NCBI GenBank assembly: GCA_964580435.1
Contig: CAZOKP010000026.1
Span: 1-30,346, forward strand
Length of the DNA stretch: 30,346 bases
DNA from: CAZKEW01 sp964580435
GTDB lineage: Bacteria; Acidobacteriota; Aminicenantia; Aminicenantales; UBA8522
Direction: 5' to 3'
Shown: piece after piece, positions 1 to 7,299 of the stretch
How the letters are laid out: each line of letters starts with the position of its first letter
Position numbering within the stretch: the first letter of the stretch is position 1
Made by a program: the position numbers and the translations under genes
Notes under the pieces: generated by a model
What the model was told of the DNA's origin: nothing
Seen by the model: only the letters and a program-made list of their open reading frames with translations
Databases searched by the model: none

Positions 1-83
1 TCCAATATGTTTTTAACGGTGGGAACCCGGCTCCGGGCTTGCCTCTCCGATGCCGTTTAAGACATTGAATTGGCTATGGGCAT

Positions 84-1781
84 CTACTCCCTGAGCGACG
101 GATGCTTTTGGTGAAAAGACGTGGCCGTTTGGAAAGCCTGGGCCACGCGGAGCGTCTTCGCCTCTTCGAAGAGATTTCCTATAAAAGAAATGCTCGTGGG
201 CATTGCTTTCTCGTTGAACCCGTTGGGCACGACTACCGCCGGATGGCCGGTGAGGTTAGTGAGAAGAAGGTTATTATCGCCGAATGATGGGGCGACATAA
301 ACGTCAATGCTTTTCATCTTCGCCGCCATCTCCTCCATAAGCCGTGTGCGCACCCTGTTGGCCTGGATGTACTCGACGGCCGGGATGAACCTGGCCTGGC
401 GAAAAACATTCGGCCAGGCGTCCTTTCCCTGCCGGACCATCAGGTCATCTCGGTTGCTTAGCGTCAGCTCAGAGAAGGCCGCGGCCGCCTCGGCGTCCAA
501 GATGAATGAAATATCCTCAACCGGCAGGTCTTCGGGTATGTCAAAGGGAATGAGCTCGACGCCCAGCGAACGCAGCACGCCAAGCGAGGCCTCATCGTTC
601 TTCTTGGTTGGGGAATCCTCGTCGAAGGCTTTTTTGAGGTAGCCGATGCGCAGGGATTTCAAGTCCAGGACAGGATCCCAGTTGAAGGGGAGGTCCACAA
701 TGGTCAGGTCTTTGCCGTCGGGGCCGTAGGTCGCCTCGAACACAAGGGCGCAATCTTCCACCGAACGGCAGATCGCTCCGATCTTGTCCATGCTCCAGCT
801 TAAAGCCATGGCGCCGCTCCGCGGGACCCGGCCGTAGGTCGGACGCAGCCCGGTCACGCCGCATTCTGTTGAAGGGGAAACGATGGACCCCCAGGTTTCT
901 GTGCCTATGGCAAACCCGACGAGCCCCGCGGCTGTCGCCGAAGCGGAGCCTGCCGATGAACCGCTTGAACCCTCATCATAATTCCAGGGATTTCTCGTTT
1001 TTCCGCCGTACCAGACGTCTCCCCAGGCCAGAGCGCCCATCGTCAATTTGGCCACAAGCACGGCTCCGGCCTGTTCCAGGCGCTCGACGACCGTAGCGTT
1101 CATGTCGATCATTTGGTCCTTATAGGGCATTGCGCCCCACGTGGTTCTTATTCCTTTGGTGGCCAGCAGGTCTTTGGCTCCCCAGGGAATTCCGTGGAGA
1201 GGTCCCCGGTACCGGCCTGCGGAGATCTCTTCGTCTGCCGTTTTGGCTTGGCCCAGGGCCAATTCCTCGGTCAGGGTGATGACGCATTCCAGGCGAGGGC
1301 CGTATTTCTTCAGCCGGCCTAGGTACATTCGGGTCAATTCCATGGATGTCACCTTCCGTGCGCGGACGAGCTCGGAGAGAGCCGTCACCGGATAAAAGGC
1401 CAGGTCATCGAGGTTGGCGGGCCGTTCGATGGCCGTGTTGTTTAGAGGCGGGAACGGCTTCCTCTCTTTTTCGAACCTCATTCCGGGAAGAATAGGGCTG
1501 AATTGGACGGCCGGCGGAACGTCGTTGGGCAGAGGCACCCTATGGAGCTTCTTAAAAGCGGCGGCGTTCCCTTCAAGGTTTTCCCGCATAAGTTTTCTTT
1601 CCTTGGCCGTGAAGTGCAACGCGACAATTTTTTCGGCCGAGGCGATATCCTGCATGGTGATCTTTTTGCCTTTAAGGAAATAGAGGGCCAGGGCCCCGCC
1701 GACTATCAATACGGCGACCGCAGCGAGCACAAGAATGAACCCCATTCCGGAAGAGCCTTTTGGTTTTTTGCGATTTATCAT
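84..1781 (-). CDS. Membrane-anchored amidase (amidase signature family)
   Basis: A 565-residue member of the amidase signature family, which hydrolyses carboxamide bonds through a Ser-cisSer-Lys triad. The expected residues are visible: Lys203 in HGIPWGAKD, the Ser-Gly-rich loop at 271-276 (cis-Ser about 275) and the nucleophile Ser299 in TETWGS, followed by CGVTGLRPTYGRV. Residues 13-37 form one hydrophobic helix after a basic N-terminus, so the enzyme is probably anchored facing the periplasm. The ATG at 1781 follows a good GAGGAGG ribosome site. The substrate cannot be read from the sequence. It is not likely to be GatA, because it is alone and carries an N-terminal anchor. It is divergent from the MFSD1-like transporter gene. 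Confidence 0.9.
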   Translation of the reverse strand: MINRKKPKGSSGMGFILVLAAVAVLIVGGALALYFLKGKKITMQDIASAEKIVALHFTAKERKLMRENLEGNAAAFKKLHRVPLPNDVPPAVQFSPILPGMRFEKERKPFPPLNNTAIERPANLDDLAFYPVTALSELVRARKVTSMELTRMYLGRLKKYGPRLECVITLTEELALGQAKTADEEISAGRYRGPLHGIPWGAKDLLATKGIRTTWGAMPYKDQMIDMNATVVERLEQAGAVLVAKLTMGALAWGDVWYGGKTRNPWNYDEGSSGSSAGSASATAAGLVGFAIGTETWGSIVSPSTECGVTGLRPTYGRVPRSGAMALSWSMDKIGAICRSVEDCALVFEATYGPDGKDLTIVDLPFNWDPVLDLKSLRIGYLKKAFDEDSPTKKNDEASLGVLRSLGVELIPFDIPEDLPVEDISFILDAEAAAAFSELTLSNRDDLMVRQGKDAWPNVFRQARFIPAVEYIQANRVRTRLMEEMAAKMKSIDVYVAPSFGDNNLLLTNLTGHPAVVVPNGFNEKAMPTSISFIGNLFEEAKTLRVAQAFQTATSFHQKHPSLRE

Positions 1782-1891
1782 CGCTTCCTCCTCGCAAGGA
1801 TACTTATTAGAACAAAATCCTGCGTCCCAGGCAACTATACGGTATGTCAGCGAGGAGCCGAGCCCTTTTCAAAGTCCGCAGCGGAAATTCC

Positions 1892-1919
1892 TTGACACCT
1901 TCAGGACGAGTGTTATATT
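1892..1919 (+). promoter_or_regulatory. Sigma-70-type promoter of the MFS/HAD genes
   Basis: TTGACA at 1892-1897 and TATATT at 1914-1919 are separated by 16 bp, about 38 bp before the start codon of the transporter. It lies in the divergent gap with the amidase gene. Confidence 0.65.
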
Positions 1920-1956
1920 TTGCCTTCGAAGCGAGGCCCGGATAAGAGAGGAATTG

Positions 1957-3297
1957 ATGACCGCAATCGAGCAATCGGCAGGCTTTTTCCACCCTTCCAG
2001 GGCCTTTTATCGATTTACCAACCTTTTCTGGATCGCTTCCCTCTCTTTCGGAAGCTATTTCGCCTACGACATCGTCAGTGCCATTGCGCCGACCCTCGTT
2101 GAAGAGCTGCATGCGGCCCGCGGCACGGTCGGCACATTTTTCACAATGTACAGCATCGCCGCCGTCATGGCGGTGTTCTTCGGCGGCCTGCTCGTCGACA
2201 AGCTGGGAACGCGCAGAGCCAGCCTTATATTTTCCGTGCTTGTGTTTCTCGGGGCGGCTCTGGTCTGGCGGGCCAAAAGCATCCCCATGTTTTTCGTCGG
2301 GCGGTTTATCTTTGGCGCCGGCTCTGAGCCCTTGATCGTGGCCCAGAGTGCCATGCTGGCCCGCTGGTTCAAGAACAAAGAATTGGCCCTGTCCTTTGGC
2401 CTCACCTTAACCGTAAGCCGGCTCGGCTCCCTCTTCGCTTTTAATACGGGCGAGCTCATCACCAGCTATTTTGGGAGTTTTCGATACGCTTTGCTGGCGG
2501 CCGTGGGCGCGTGCGCCATCTCCTTGGTTGGGAATCTTTTCTACATCATCATGGACCGCCGGGGAGAACGCGTGCTTCAGCTCAAAGATGAGAGCGCCGG
2601 TGAAAAGATCTCGCTCAAAGATATCAAAGAGTTTAAGCCGACCTTCTGGTACGTGACTTTCTTGTGTCTGACCTTCTATTCCGCGATCTTCCCGTTCACG
2701 GCCCTCTCGACGGACTTTTTTGTCGATAAATGGGGCATCGCCAGAACCGCAGAATCGGGCGGTGGTTTCCTGTATCAGGTCTTCAATAACCTCATCCACA
2801 TGTTCAGCACAGCCGGGGGGATCAGCAGCATCATCGTCTTTGCCTCGATGATCTTTGCTCCCTTTGCCGGCAGCCTAGTAGACAAAGTCGGGAAACGGGC
2901 GACTTTGATGATCCTGGGTTCTTTGATCATGATCCCCAGTCATCTGCTGCTGGGCTTGACCAGAATCTATCCGGCCATCCCGATGGTCGCCCTAGGCGCG
3001 GCCTTTGTGCTCGTGCCCGCGGCGATGTGGCCCTCGGTCCCTCTGATCGTGCGCAAAGAACGGGTGGGCACGGCCTTCGGGCTGATGACGGCCATTCAGA
3101 ACATCGGACTCGGCCTCTTCCCGCTGCTCAACGGCCTCCTCCGCGACCTGACCCATACCTACACGGCCAGCTCCATCATGTTTTCGAGCCTCGGCCTGTT
3201 CGGGTTGGCCTTTGCCATTCTTCTGAAAAGGGCGGATGTCCGCGAAGGCGGCGGCCTGGAGGTCTTGAAGCAAAAGACCGAGACACCGCCTTCATGA
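1957..3297 (+). CDS. MFS transporter, MFSD1-like
   Basis: A 446-residue polytopic membrane protein of the major facilitator superfamily, with about 12 hydrophobic segments. The motif-A loop GGLLVDKLGTRRA lies between the second and third helices. The stretch ARWFKNKELALSFGLTLTVSRLGS resembles MFSD1-type proteins, which in animals export dipeptides from lysosomes; a peptide or amino-acid substrate is therefore possible but inferred. The reading frame is open upstream to 1735, but the ATG at 1957 is chosen because AGAGAGG precedes it and a promoter lies just before. The stop overlaps the ATG of the HAD gene, which implies translational coupling. Confidence 0.85.
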   Translation: MTAIEQSAGFFHPSRAFYRFTNLFWIASLSFGSYFAYDIVSAIAPTLVEELHAARGTVGTFFTMYSIAAVMAVFFGGLLVDKLGTRRASLIFSVLVFLGAALVWRAKSIPMFFVGRFIFGAGSEPLIVAQSAMLARWFKNKELALSFGLTLTVSRLGSLFAFNTGELITSYFGSFRYALLAAVGACAISLVGNLFYIIMDRRGERVLQLKDESAGEKISLKDIKEFKPTFWYVTFLCLTFYSAIFPFTALSTDFFVDKWGIARTAESGGGFLYQVFNNLIHMFSTAGGISSIIVFASMIFAPFAGSLVDKVGKRATLMILGSLIMIPSHLLLGLTRIYPAIPMVALGAAFVLVPAAMWPSVPLIVRKERVGTAFGLMTAIQNIGLGLFPLLNGLLRDLTHTYTASSIMFSSLGLFGLAFAILLKRADVREGGGLEVLKQKTETPPS

Positions 3298-3899
3298 TCC
3301 GCGCCGTCATATCCGACCTGGGCAAAGTCATCCTCTGGTTCGATAACAGTATTTTCTTCCGCAAAATGGCGGCCTACTGCCCCTATTCTGAGGAGGGAAT
3401 TCGGGAGATCGTCCATCAGAGCGCGGAATTTATCGGCCTCTTCGATACGGCGAAAATAACGCCCCGGGAATTCTATTCGCGTGCGGTCGCCAAGCTTGGC
3501 GCCCGGGTCAGCTATGACGATTTTTTCGCCGCCTACAGGGATGTATTTTCGCTTAACCAGCCGGCTTTAGATGTCCTCAAAGAGATGCGGGGAAAATTCA
3601 GGCTCGTCCTCCTTTCCAATACCGACGTCGTTCGCTTTGGGTTCGTCAAGAGCAATTTCCCGGAAATATTGATCTTTGATGACTATGTGCTCTCTTTCGA
3701 GGTTGGATATATGAAGCCTCATCCGGAGATTTATCGCCACGCCTTACGCCGGGCCGGCGTCGACGCGGCGGAAGCCGTGTTCGTTGATGATCTCGAAGAG
3801 AATATCAAAGGCGCTGAAGCCCTTGGCCTGAAAGGCCTTCTCTACAAACCCAACACCGACCTTGAAAAAGAGCTGCGCGACTTCGGTCTCTCCTTCTAA
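3294..3899 (+). CDS. HAD-superfamily hydrolase, subfamily IA
   Basis: A 201-residue haloacid dehalogenase-type hydrolase, probably a small-molecule phosphatase. Motif I is DLGKV with nucleophile Asp8; a Gly sits where many HAD enzymes carry the second Asp, as in YihX-type members. Motif II is LLSNT (Ser108), motif III is Lys141 in KPHPEIY, and motif IV is VFVDDLEENIKGAEALG (Asp165/Asp166). Residues of roughly 20-90 form the helical cap. The ATG at 3294 overlaps the stop of the transporter gene (ATGA), so the two are co-translated. The substrate is not evident. Confidence 0.88.
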   Translation: MIRAVISDLGKVILWFDNSIFFRKMAAYCPYSEEGIREIVHQSAEFIGLFDTAKITPREFYSRAVAKLGARVSYDDFFAAYRDVFSLNQPALDVLKEMRGKFRLVLLSNTDVVRFGFVKSNFPEILIFDDYVLSFEVGYMKPHPEIYRHALRRAGVDAAEAVFVDDLEENIKGAEALGLKGLLYKPNTDLEKELRDFGLSF

Positions 3900-3919
3900 A
3901 TTGGGGACACAATATCAAT
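3898..3919. repeat. Possible remnant of a REP-transposase-associated end sequence
   Basis: Directly after the HAD stop codon the sequence contains TTGGGGACACAATATCAAT, with a short inverted repeat AAATTG/CAATTT around it. From memory, very similar TTGGGGACACAAT leaders accompany REP-associated (Y1) transposase genes. No transposase is present here, so this is at most a relic. Confidence 0.3.
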
Positions 3920-4054
3920 TTCCGAATTTAGATTGCAGAAATACGCATTGTACTTATTGAACAGATTTGCTGTTTTGTTTTCGGTGCCCACGCCAACGCT
4001 GCCAATCAGAGGTGGATTTAAGCCGTCCGCTGGAGTGATTTGCTATGGAACGAT

Positions 4055-4390
4055 TTATTTTTTCATAGGGTAGCGATTTGGTTCATTAAAAAATGTTATG
4101 TCCGCATACCCAGCATGTATTCTGCCAGAATGCGTCACACCTGCTGGAACATAATATCTGTCACCTTTTGTATAACTTTTTTCTTTACCCCCGATAACCA
4201 GATCAATTCTTCCCTCGAGAACAATTCCAACTTGAGCAGCATGAGAATGTTCTGGTAAATCCACATCCAGCTCAAATTCCATAAAAATTATCTGGTGATT
4301 TTTAGCTTGAGAAAGATAAGCTTTGATTCCTTTTATTGGAATATCGGCTTCAGGGAGATTTCTAATGGGTTCAGGGAACACTTCTGCCAT
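4055..4390 (-). CDS. Small cupin-domain protein
   Basis: A 111-residue single-domain cupin. Cupin motif 1 reads PEHSHAAQVGIVLEG and motif 2 reads GDRYYVPAGVTHSG, so the His ligands of a metal site are present; the whole protein is one conserved beta-barrel. Members are often small dioxygenases, isomerases or sensory domains, and nothing here distinguishes these. The ATG at 4390 has an AAGGAG ribosome site nine bases upstream. The gene is visibly more A+T-rich than its neighbours, which hints at separate ancestry. It is divergent from the marR-hgcAB genes, but its start lies nearly 200 bp from their operator-like sites, so shared control is unproven. Confidence 0.8.
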   Translation of the reverse strand: MAEVFPEPIRNLPEADIPIKGIKAYLSQAKNHQIIFMEFELDVDLPEHSHAAQVGIVLEGRIDLVIGGKEKSYTKGDRYYVPAGVTHSGRIHAGYADITFFNEPNRYPMKK

Positions 4391-4581
4391 CTCAGTATTC
4401 TCCTTTTAGTTTCATAACTACTAGTATACAACTTGCCATATTTGACTGCCATGATACTCAATTCGGCCGGAGGTCGCCGAATATCGCTTTGGTCCGCCGG
4501 ATCGCGAGTGATGCCCAGGTAAGGGGTATACAAAATATGGGAGAGAGGAATATAGGGGCAAAAAAATTTCCAAAATAGTGC

Positions 4582-4609
4582 TTGACAATTACAATTGTTG
4601 TAATATACA
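4582..4609 (+). promoter_or_regulatory. Promoter of the marR-hgcAB operon
   Basis: TTGACA at 4582-4587 and TATACA at 4604-4609 are spaced 16 bp, within an A+T-rich stretch. The two palindromes listed separately lie over the spacer and the -10 element, so a bound repressor would block polymerase. Confidence 0.7.
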
Positions 4610-4620
4610 ATAATTGTATA
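4588..4620. promoter_or_regulatory. Twin palindromic operator, probably for the MarR regulator
   Basis: Two perfect 17-bp inverted repeats abut and share base 4604. The first is ATTACAA-TTG-TTGTAAT (4588-4604) and the second is TATACAA-TAA-TTGTATA (4604-4620). Both have the core TACAA-N3-TTGTA, and their centres are 16 bp apart. They cover the promoter spacer, the -10 element and the sequence just downstream, 40-72 bp before the regulator's start codon. This is the usual arrangement for an autorepressing MarR dimer pair; binding itself is inferred. Confidence 0.7.
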
Positions 4621-4659
4621 ATGAAACTGAATCAGTGACTCAACCGAAGGACATCCGAA

Positions 4660-5148
4660 ATGGACCTTGAAAAAATCCGCTTTCTAAGAGAGAAATTAAG
4701 ACTATTGGAGAGAGAATCAAACGACCCCTTCAGGTCTGATTCGGGCTGCTGCGGCCTGCCCCTGGGTCAATGCCATACACTTCTTGAAATCGGAAACAAG
4801 GGTGAAATATCGCTAGTGGACTTGGCTGCGAATCTCGGCCTGGACACGAGTACGCTGAGCCGGACGATCAACGGCCTGGTCTTTCTCGGGCTCGTCAACA
4901 GGCTGACTAATGAGAAAGACAGGCGATATGTCGCTATCTCGTTGTCCGGCCAGGGGCAAAAGGTTTTCGCTGAGATTGAAAAAACATTCAACGATTATTT
5001 CTCCGGCGTCCTGGAACTTATTCCGGTCGAAAAAAGGGACGCTATCATCGAAAACATCAGTCTTTTTACGGATGCTTTGCGCAAATACAATGATTCCTCC
5101 GGCTGCTGCCGCGAAGAACCGCCTTCAGTTAGGGGAGTAAAGAAATGA
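4660..5148 (+). CDS. MarR-family regulator with paired cysteines
   Basis: A 162-residue winged-helix regulator of the MarR type. The DNA-binding part spans about residues 48-98, with recognition helix LDTSTLSRTINGL and wing NEKDRRYVAISLS. Cys30-Cys31 and Cys38 (SGCCGLPLGQC) lie in the N-terminal dimerisation region and Cys149-Cys150 (SGCC) near the C-terminus. In MarR folds these two regions pack together, so a thiolate metal or metalloid site is plausible; this is inference. Its stop overlaps the hgcA start as ATGA, so it is the first gene of the mercury-methylation operon. It probably represses itself through the twin palindromes. Ligands other than mercury, such as arsenic or thiol stress, remain possible. 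Confidence 0.88.
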   Translation: MDLEKIRFLREKLRLLERESNDPFRSDSGCCGLPLGQCHTLLEIGNKGEISLVDLAANLGLDTSTLSRTINGLVFLGLVNRLTNEKDRRYVAISLSGQGQKVFAEIEKTFNDYFSGVLELIPVEKRDAIIENISLFTDALRKYNDSSGCCREEPPSVRGVKK

Positions 5149-6269
5149 AAGAAGAGAACGAGACTCATCTCGAGCCGTGTTGCGAATCTTCGGCCTGTTG
5201 TGGCGGCGTTTCCGATAACACCGAACCGGAAGGATATATTAAAGAGTCCTTGAGTTGGGTCGACCGACGAATCGATACACCCGCGGGCTCGATCCCTATT
5301 GTCAAAACGGCGCTGAGCCGGGGCGACAAGCTCGGCATCGTCAAGGTCCGCTTTGGGTTCGGCCGCATGAACTATAAAGTCAAGCCCGGCCTTTATGGGA
5401 TCGGGAATCCTGGTTCCGCTTCTCCTGTTTTCGCCACAGCCAATTACAAGCTGAGCTTTGACAAGCTGAGGAAAGAACTGGGCGGTCTTGACGCCTGGAT
5501 CCTTGTGCTGGACACAGAAGGTATTAACGTCTGGTGCGCGGCAGGGAAGGGGACTTTCGGGACGGACGAGATCGTGCGCCGGGTCGAGGCTACGGGTCTG
5601 GCCAAAATCGTCTCTCATCGAACGCTCATCCTGCCCCAGCTTGGTGCTCCGGGTGTTGCGGCGCACGAGGTCACCAGACGCTCGAGGTTTAAAGTCCTAT
5701 ACGGGCCCGTGCGGGCTTCTGATATCAAGGACTTCCTCAAGGCCGGCAGCAAAGCTACGCCCGAAATGCGCCGCGTCCACTTCACTTTTCGGGACCGCCT
5801 GAATTTGACTCCGATGGAGCTGGCCGTGCCTCTCAAGTATTTTTTGATCGCGGCGGCAATTTTTTTGGCCTTAGATATTATCGGACTGCACGTTTTTTCC
5901 TGGCGAACTCTTGGACCTTATCTCGGCGCCGTCCTTTCCGGCGCAGTTTTGGTGCCGGCGCTGCTTCCCTGGATTCCCGGCCGCGCTTTTGCCTTTAAAG
6001 GCTGGCTCATGGGGATGGCCTGGGCCCTTTGCGTGAATCTGTTTGGGGGGTGGATTCTATCGGCGTCCCCGGATTGGCGGCAGGCCGTCGCCTATTTCCT
6101 GCTGCTCCCGGCGATTTCCGCCTTCCTGGCCATGACTTTTACCGGCTCTTCCACATATACGTCTCTTTCCGGAGTCCTGAAGGAAATGCGCTACGCGATG
6201 CCCGCCATCCTCGTTTCTGCCGGTCTCGGGCTCGCCCTCGTCGTGGTCGTGTTGGCCAGGGCTTTTTAG
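5145..6269 (+). CDS. hgcA: HgcA, corrinoid protein for mercury methylation
   Basis: A 374-residue membrane corrinoid protein. HgcA transfers a methyl group from its corrinoid cofactor to Hg(II), making methylmercury at the inner membrane. The diagnostic cap-helix motif NVWCAAGK is intact at 128-135; Cys131 is the residue expected to coordinate cobalt. A second family block, LPQLGAPGVAAHEV, follows at about 163-176, then YGPVRASDI. The C-terminal half has five hydrophobic helices at about 229-249, 256-276, 285-305, 312-332 and 352-372, as in HgcA and unlike the soluble corrinoid protein CdhD/AcsC. The N-terminus has two vicinal Cys pairs (12-13 and 18-19). The ATG has AGGGGAG upstream and overlaps the marR stop; hgcB follows ten bases after the stop. 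Confidence 0.96.
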   Translation: MKEENETHLEPCCESSACCGGVSDNTEPEGYIKESLSWVDRRIDTPAGSIPIVKTALSRGDKLGIVKVRFGFGRMNYKVKPGLYGIGNPGSASPVFATANYKLSFDKLRKELGGLDAWILVLDTEGINVWCAAGKGTFGTDEIVRRVEATGLAKIVSHRTLILPQLGAPGVAAHEVTRRSRFKVLYGPVRASDIKDFLKAGSKATPEMRRVHFTFRDRLNLTPMELAVPLKYFLIAAAIFLALDIIGLHVFSWRTLGPYLGAVLSGAVLVPALLPWIPGRAFAFKGWLMGMAWALCVNLFGGWILSASPDWRQAVAYFLLLPAISAFLAMTFTGSSTYTSLSGVLKEMRYAMPAILVSAGLGLALVVVVLARAF

Positions 6270-6279
6270 GAGATGGAGC

Positions 6280-6555
6280 ATGAAAGAACATCGCTATCTC
6301 AAGAACGTTGTAACTCTAAGCTATGACCCGCAAAAATGCACGGGCTGCGGGATGTGCCCTGAGGTCTGTCCCCATGCTGTTTTTGAGATCGAAAACGGAA
6401 AAGCCCGCTTGCGTGACTTCGATGCCTGCATGGAGTGCGGCGCCTGCGCCAAGAACTGCCCCTTCGGAGCGATCTCGGTCAGGGCCGGCGTAGGCTGCGC
6501 CTGGGCCATCTTGCTCTCCGAAATCAAAGGGCTCCCTGCTCCTTCTTGCGGATAA
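6280..6555 (+). CDS. hgcB: HgcB, 2[4Fe-4S] ferredoxin of mercury methylation
   Basis: A 91-residue dicluster ferredoxin that reduces the corrinoid of HgcA and is thought to hand over Hg(II). Two cluster motifs are present: CTGCGMCPEVCP (Cys20-30) and CMECGACAKNCP (Cys50-60). Cys73 in GVGCAW falls at the same number as the strictly conserved Cys73 of the Pseudodesulfovibrio mercurii ND132 protein. The tail ends SCG, a single Cys90 where ND132 has a vicinal pair (94-95). The position ten bases after hgcA, with GGAG before the ATG, makes co-transcription nearly certain. A generic ferredoxin is unlikely given Cys73, the Cys-containing tail and this location. Confidence 0.95.
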   Translation: MKEHRYLKNVVTLSYDPQKCTGCGMCPEVCPHAVFEIENGKARLRDFDACMECGACAKNCPFGAISVRAGVGCAWAILLSEIKGLPAPSCG

Positions 6556-6558
6556 TCC

Positions 6559-6577
6559 AAACGCAATTATTGCGTTT
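6559..6577 (+). terminator. Hairpin after hgcB, possible terminator
   Basis: A perfect 8-bp inverted repeat AAACGCAA/TTGCGTTT with a TTA loop starts four bases after the hgcB stop codon. The stem is A+T-rich at its base and ends in TTT without a longer T-run, so termination is plausible but not strong. Confidence 0.4.
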
Positions 6578-6584
6578 ACATAGT

Positions 6585-6663
6585 CATTGCGAGCGACCAT
6601 TGGGAGCGCGGCAATCTCATCCTCCTAAGTTGGGATTGCTTCGTCACTTCGTTCCTCGCAATG
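6585..6663. repeat. Imperfect palindromic intergenic repeat (CATTGCGAG type)
   Basis: The element begins CATTGCGAGCGACC and ends TTCCTCGCAATG, with internal GGCAATCTCA against TGGGATTGCT, so the two halves are imperfect inverted copies able to fold into a long hairpin. From memory, CATTGCGAG...GAAGCAATC palindromes are dispersed in many bacterial genomes as short mobile-like repeats. Only one copy is in this window, so its repeat status rests on that recollection. Confidence 0.55.
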
Positions 6664-6786
6664 GCAATTTAAATAGCGCGTTTGTATTAGTCAAATAGGG
6701 GGTGGAGTTTTTTTCGCCGGAGAAAGAGAAATTGGCAAATTGGATGGCAGTCGCCAAGTTTATCGGCGGATTAAAATGCTGCTCTT

Positions 6787-7182
6787 CTATTCCGAGATTA
6801 TTTTCAGATAGACTTTCCTCCGGCGCGGACCGTCGAATTCGCAGAAGAAAATGCCCTGCCAAGTTCCGAGCGCGAGCCGGCCGTCCTCGATGATAAGCGT
6901 GATTGACGACCCGACCAGACTGGCCTTCACGTGGGCCGGCGAGTTCCCTTCCGAGTGGGCGTAGGAAAGAGTATCGGGAACCGCTTTCTTCAGCGTCATG
7001 AGCAGATCTTGTCTTACCGTGGGGTCGGCGTTTTCGTTGATCGTGATGGCCGCGGTCGTGTGCGGAGCATAAACAAGGCATAGGCCCGTTTTTATTTTTT
7101 CTTTTCTGACCTCTTCCTCAACCAGCGAGGTTATGTCGACGAGGGCTTCACGGGAGGACGTTTGAATCTCTAAAGTCTTCAT
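6787..7182 (-). CDS. YjbQ/UPF0047 family protein
   Basis: A 131-residue protein filling the single YjbQ domain, a small trimeric fold related in databases to a secondary thiamine-phosphate synthase activity. Family blocks seen are YAPHTTAAITINENADP (His-containing, about 38-54), EGNSPAHVKASLVGSS (about 78-93) and LGTWQGIFFCEFDGPRRRKV (about 104-123). The physiological role in most bacteria is unsettled, so the name is a family label. The gene stands alone, divergent from the nrdD operon across 224 bp. Its ribosome site is poor (AGAGAG region before the ATG at 7182). Confidence 0.9.
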   Translation of the reverse strand: MKTLEIQTSSREALVDITSLVEEEVRKEKIKTGLCLVYAPHTTAAITINENADPTVRQDLLMTLKKAVPDTLSYAHSEGNSPAHVKASLVGSSITLIIEDGRLALGTWQGIFFCEFDGPRRRKVYLKIISE

Positions 7183-7259
7183 TTGGGGCTCTCTTTCTCT
7201 TCCCTAGAATAGCCAAAAAGTAGTTAAAAAAAAAGGAAAAAATATTTTTAAAAAAGGTC

Positions 7260-7288
7260 TTGACAACGCAAAAAATTAGGTGTAAATT
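7260..7288 (+). promoter_or_regulatory. Promoter of the anaerobic nucleotide-reductase operon
   Basis: TTGACA at 7260-7265 and TAAATT at 7283-7288 are 17 bp apart. Several A-tracts lie immediately upstream (about 7224-7256) and could serve as an UP element or cause DNA curvature. Confidence 0.65.
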
Positions 7289-7299
7289 TTTGGCGCAAT

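Noticed and set aside
1..83. Short segment left of the amidase with a CCCGG/CCGGG repeat
   Set aside because: Too short and weak to call a terminator or a gene end.
3960..3981. AACAG/CTGTT hairpin followed by TTGTTTT after the HAD gene
   Set aside because: Only a five-base A+T-rich stem; too weak to call a terminator.
4333..4533. 66-residue open frame on the minus strand overlapping the cupin start
   Set aside because: It overlaps the start and ribosome site of the better-supported cupin gene, has no recognised motif, and its composition is mixed; at most a gene relic.
6664..6786. Possible further gene or RNA between the repeat and the YjbQ gene
   Set aside because: No start with a ribosome site, no conserved structure that I could recognise.
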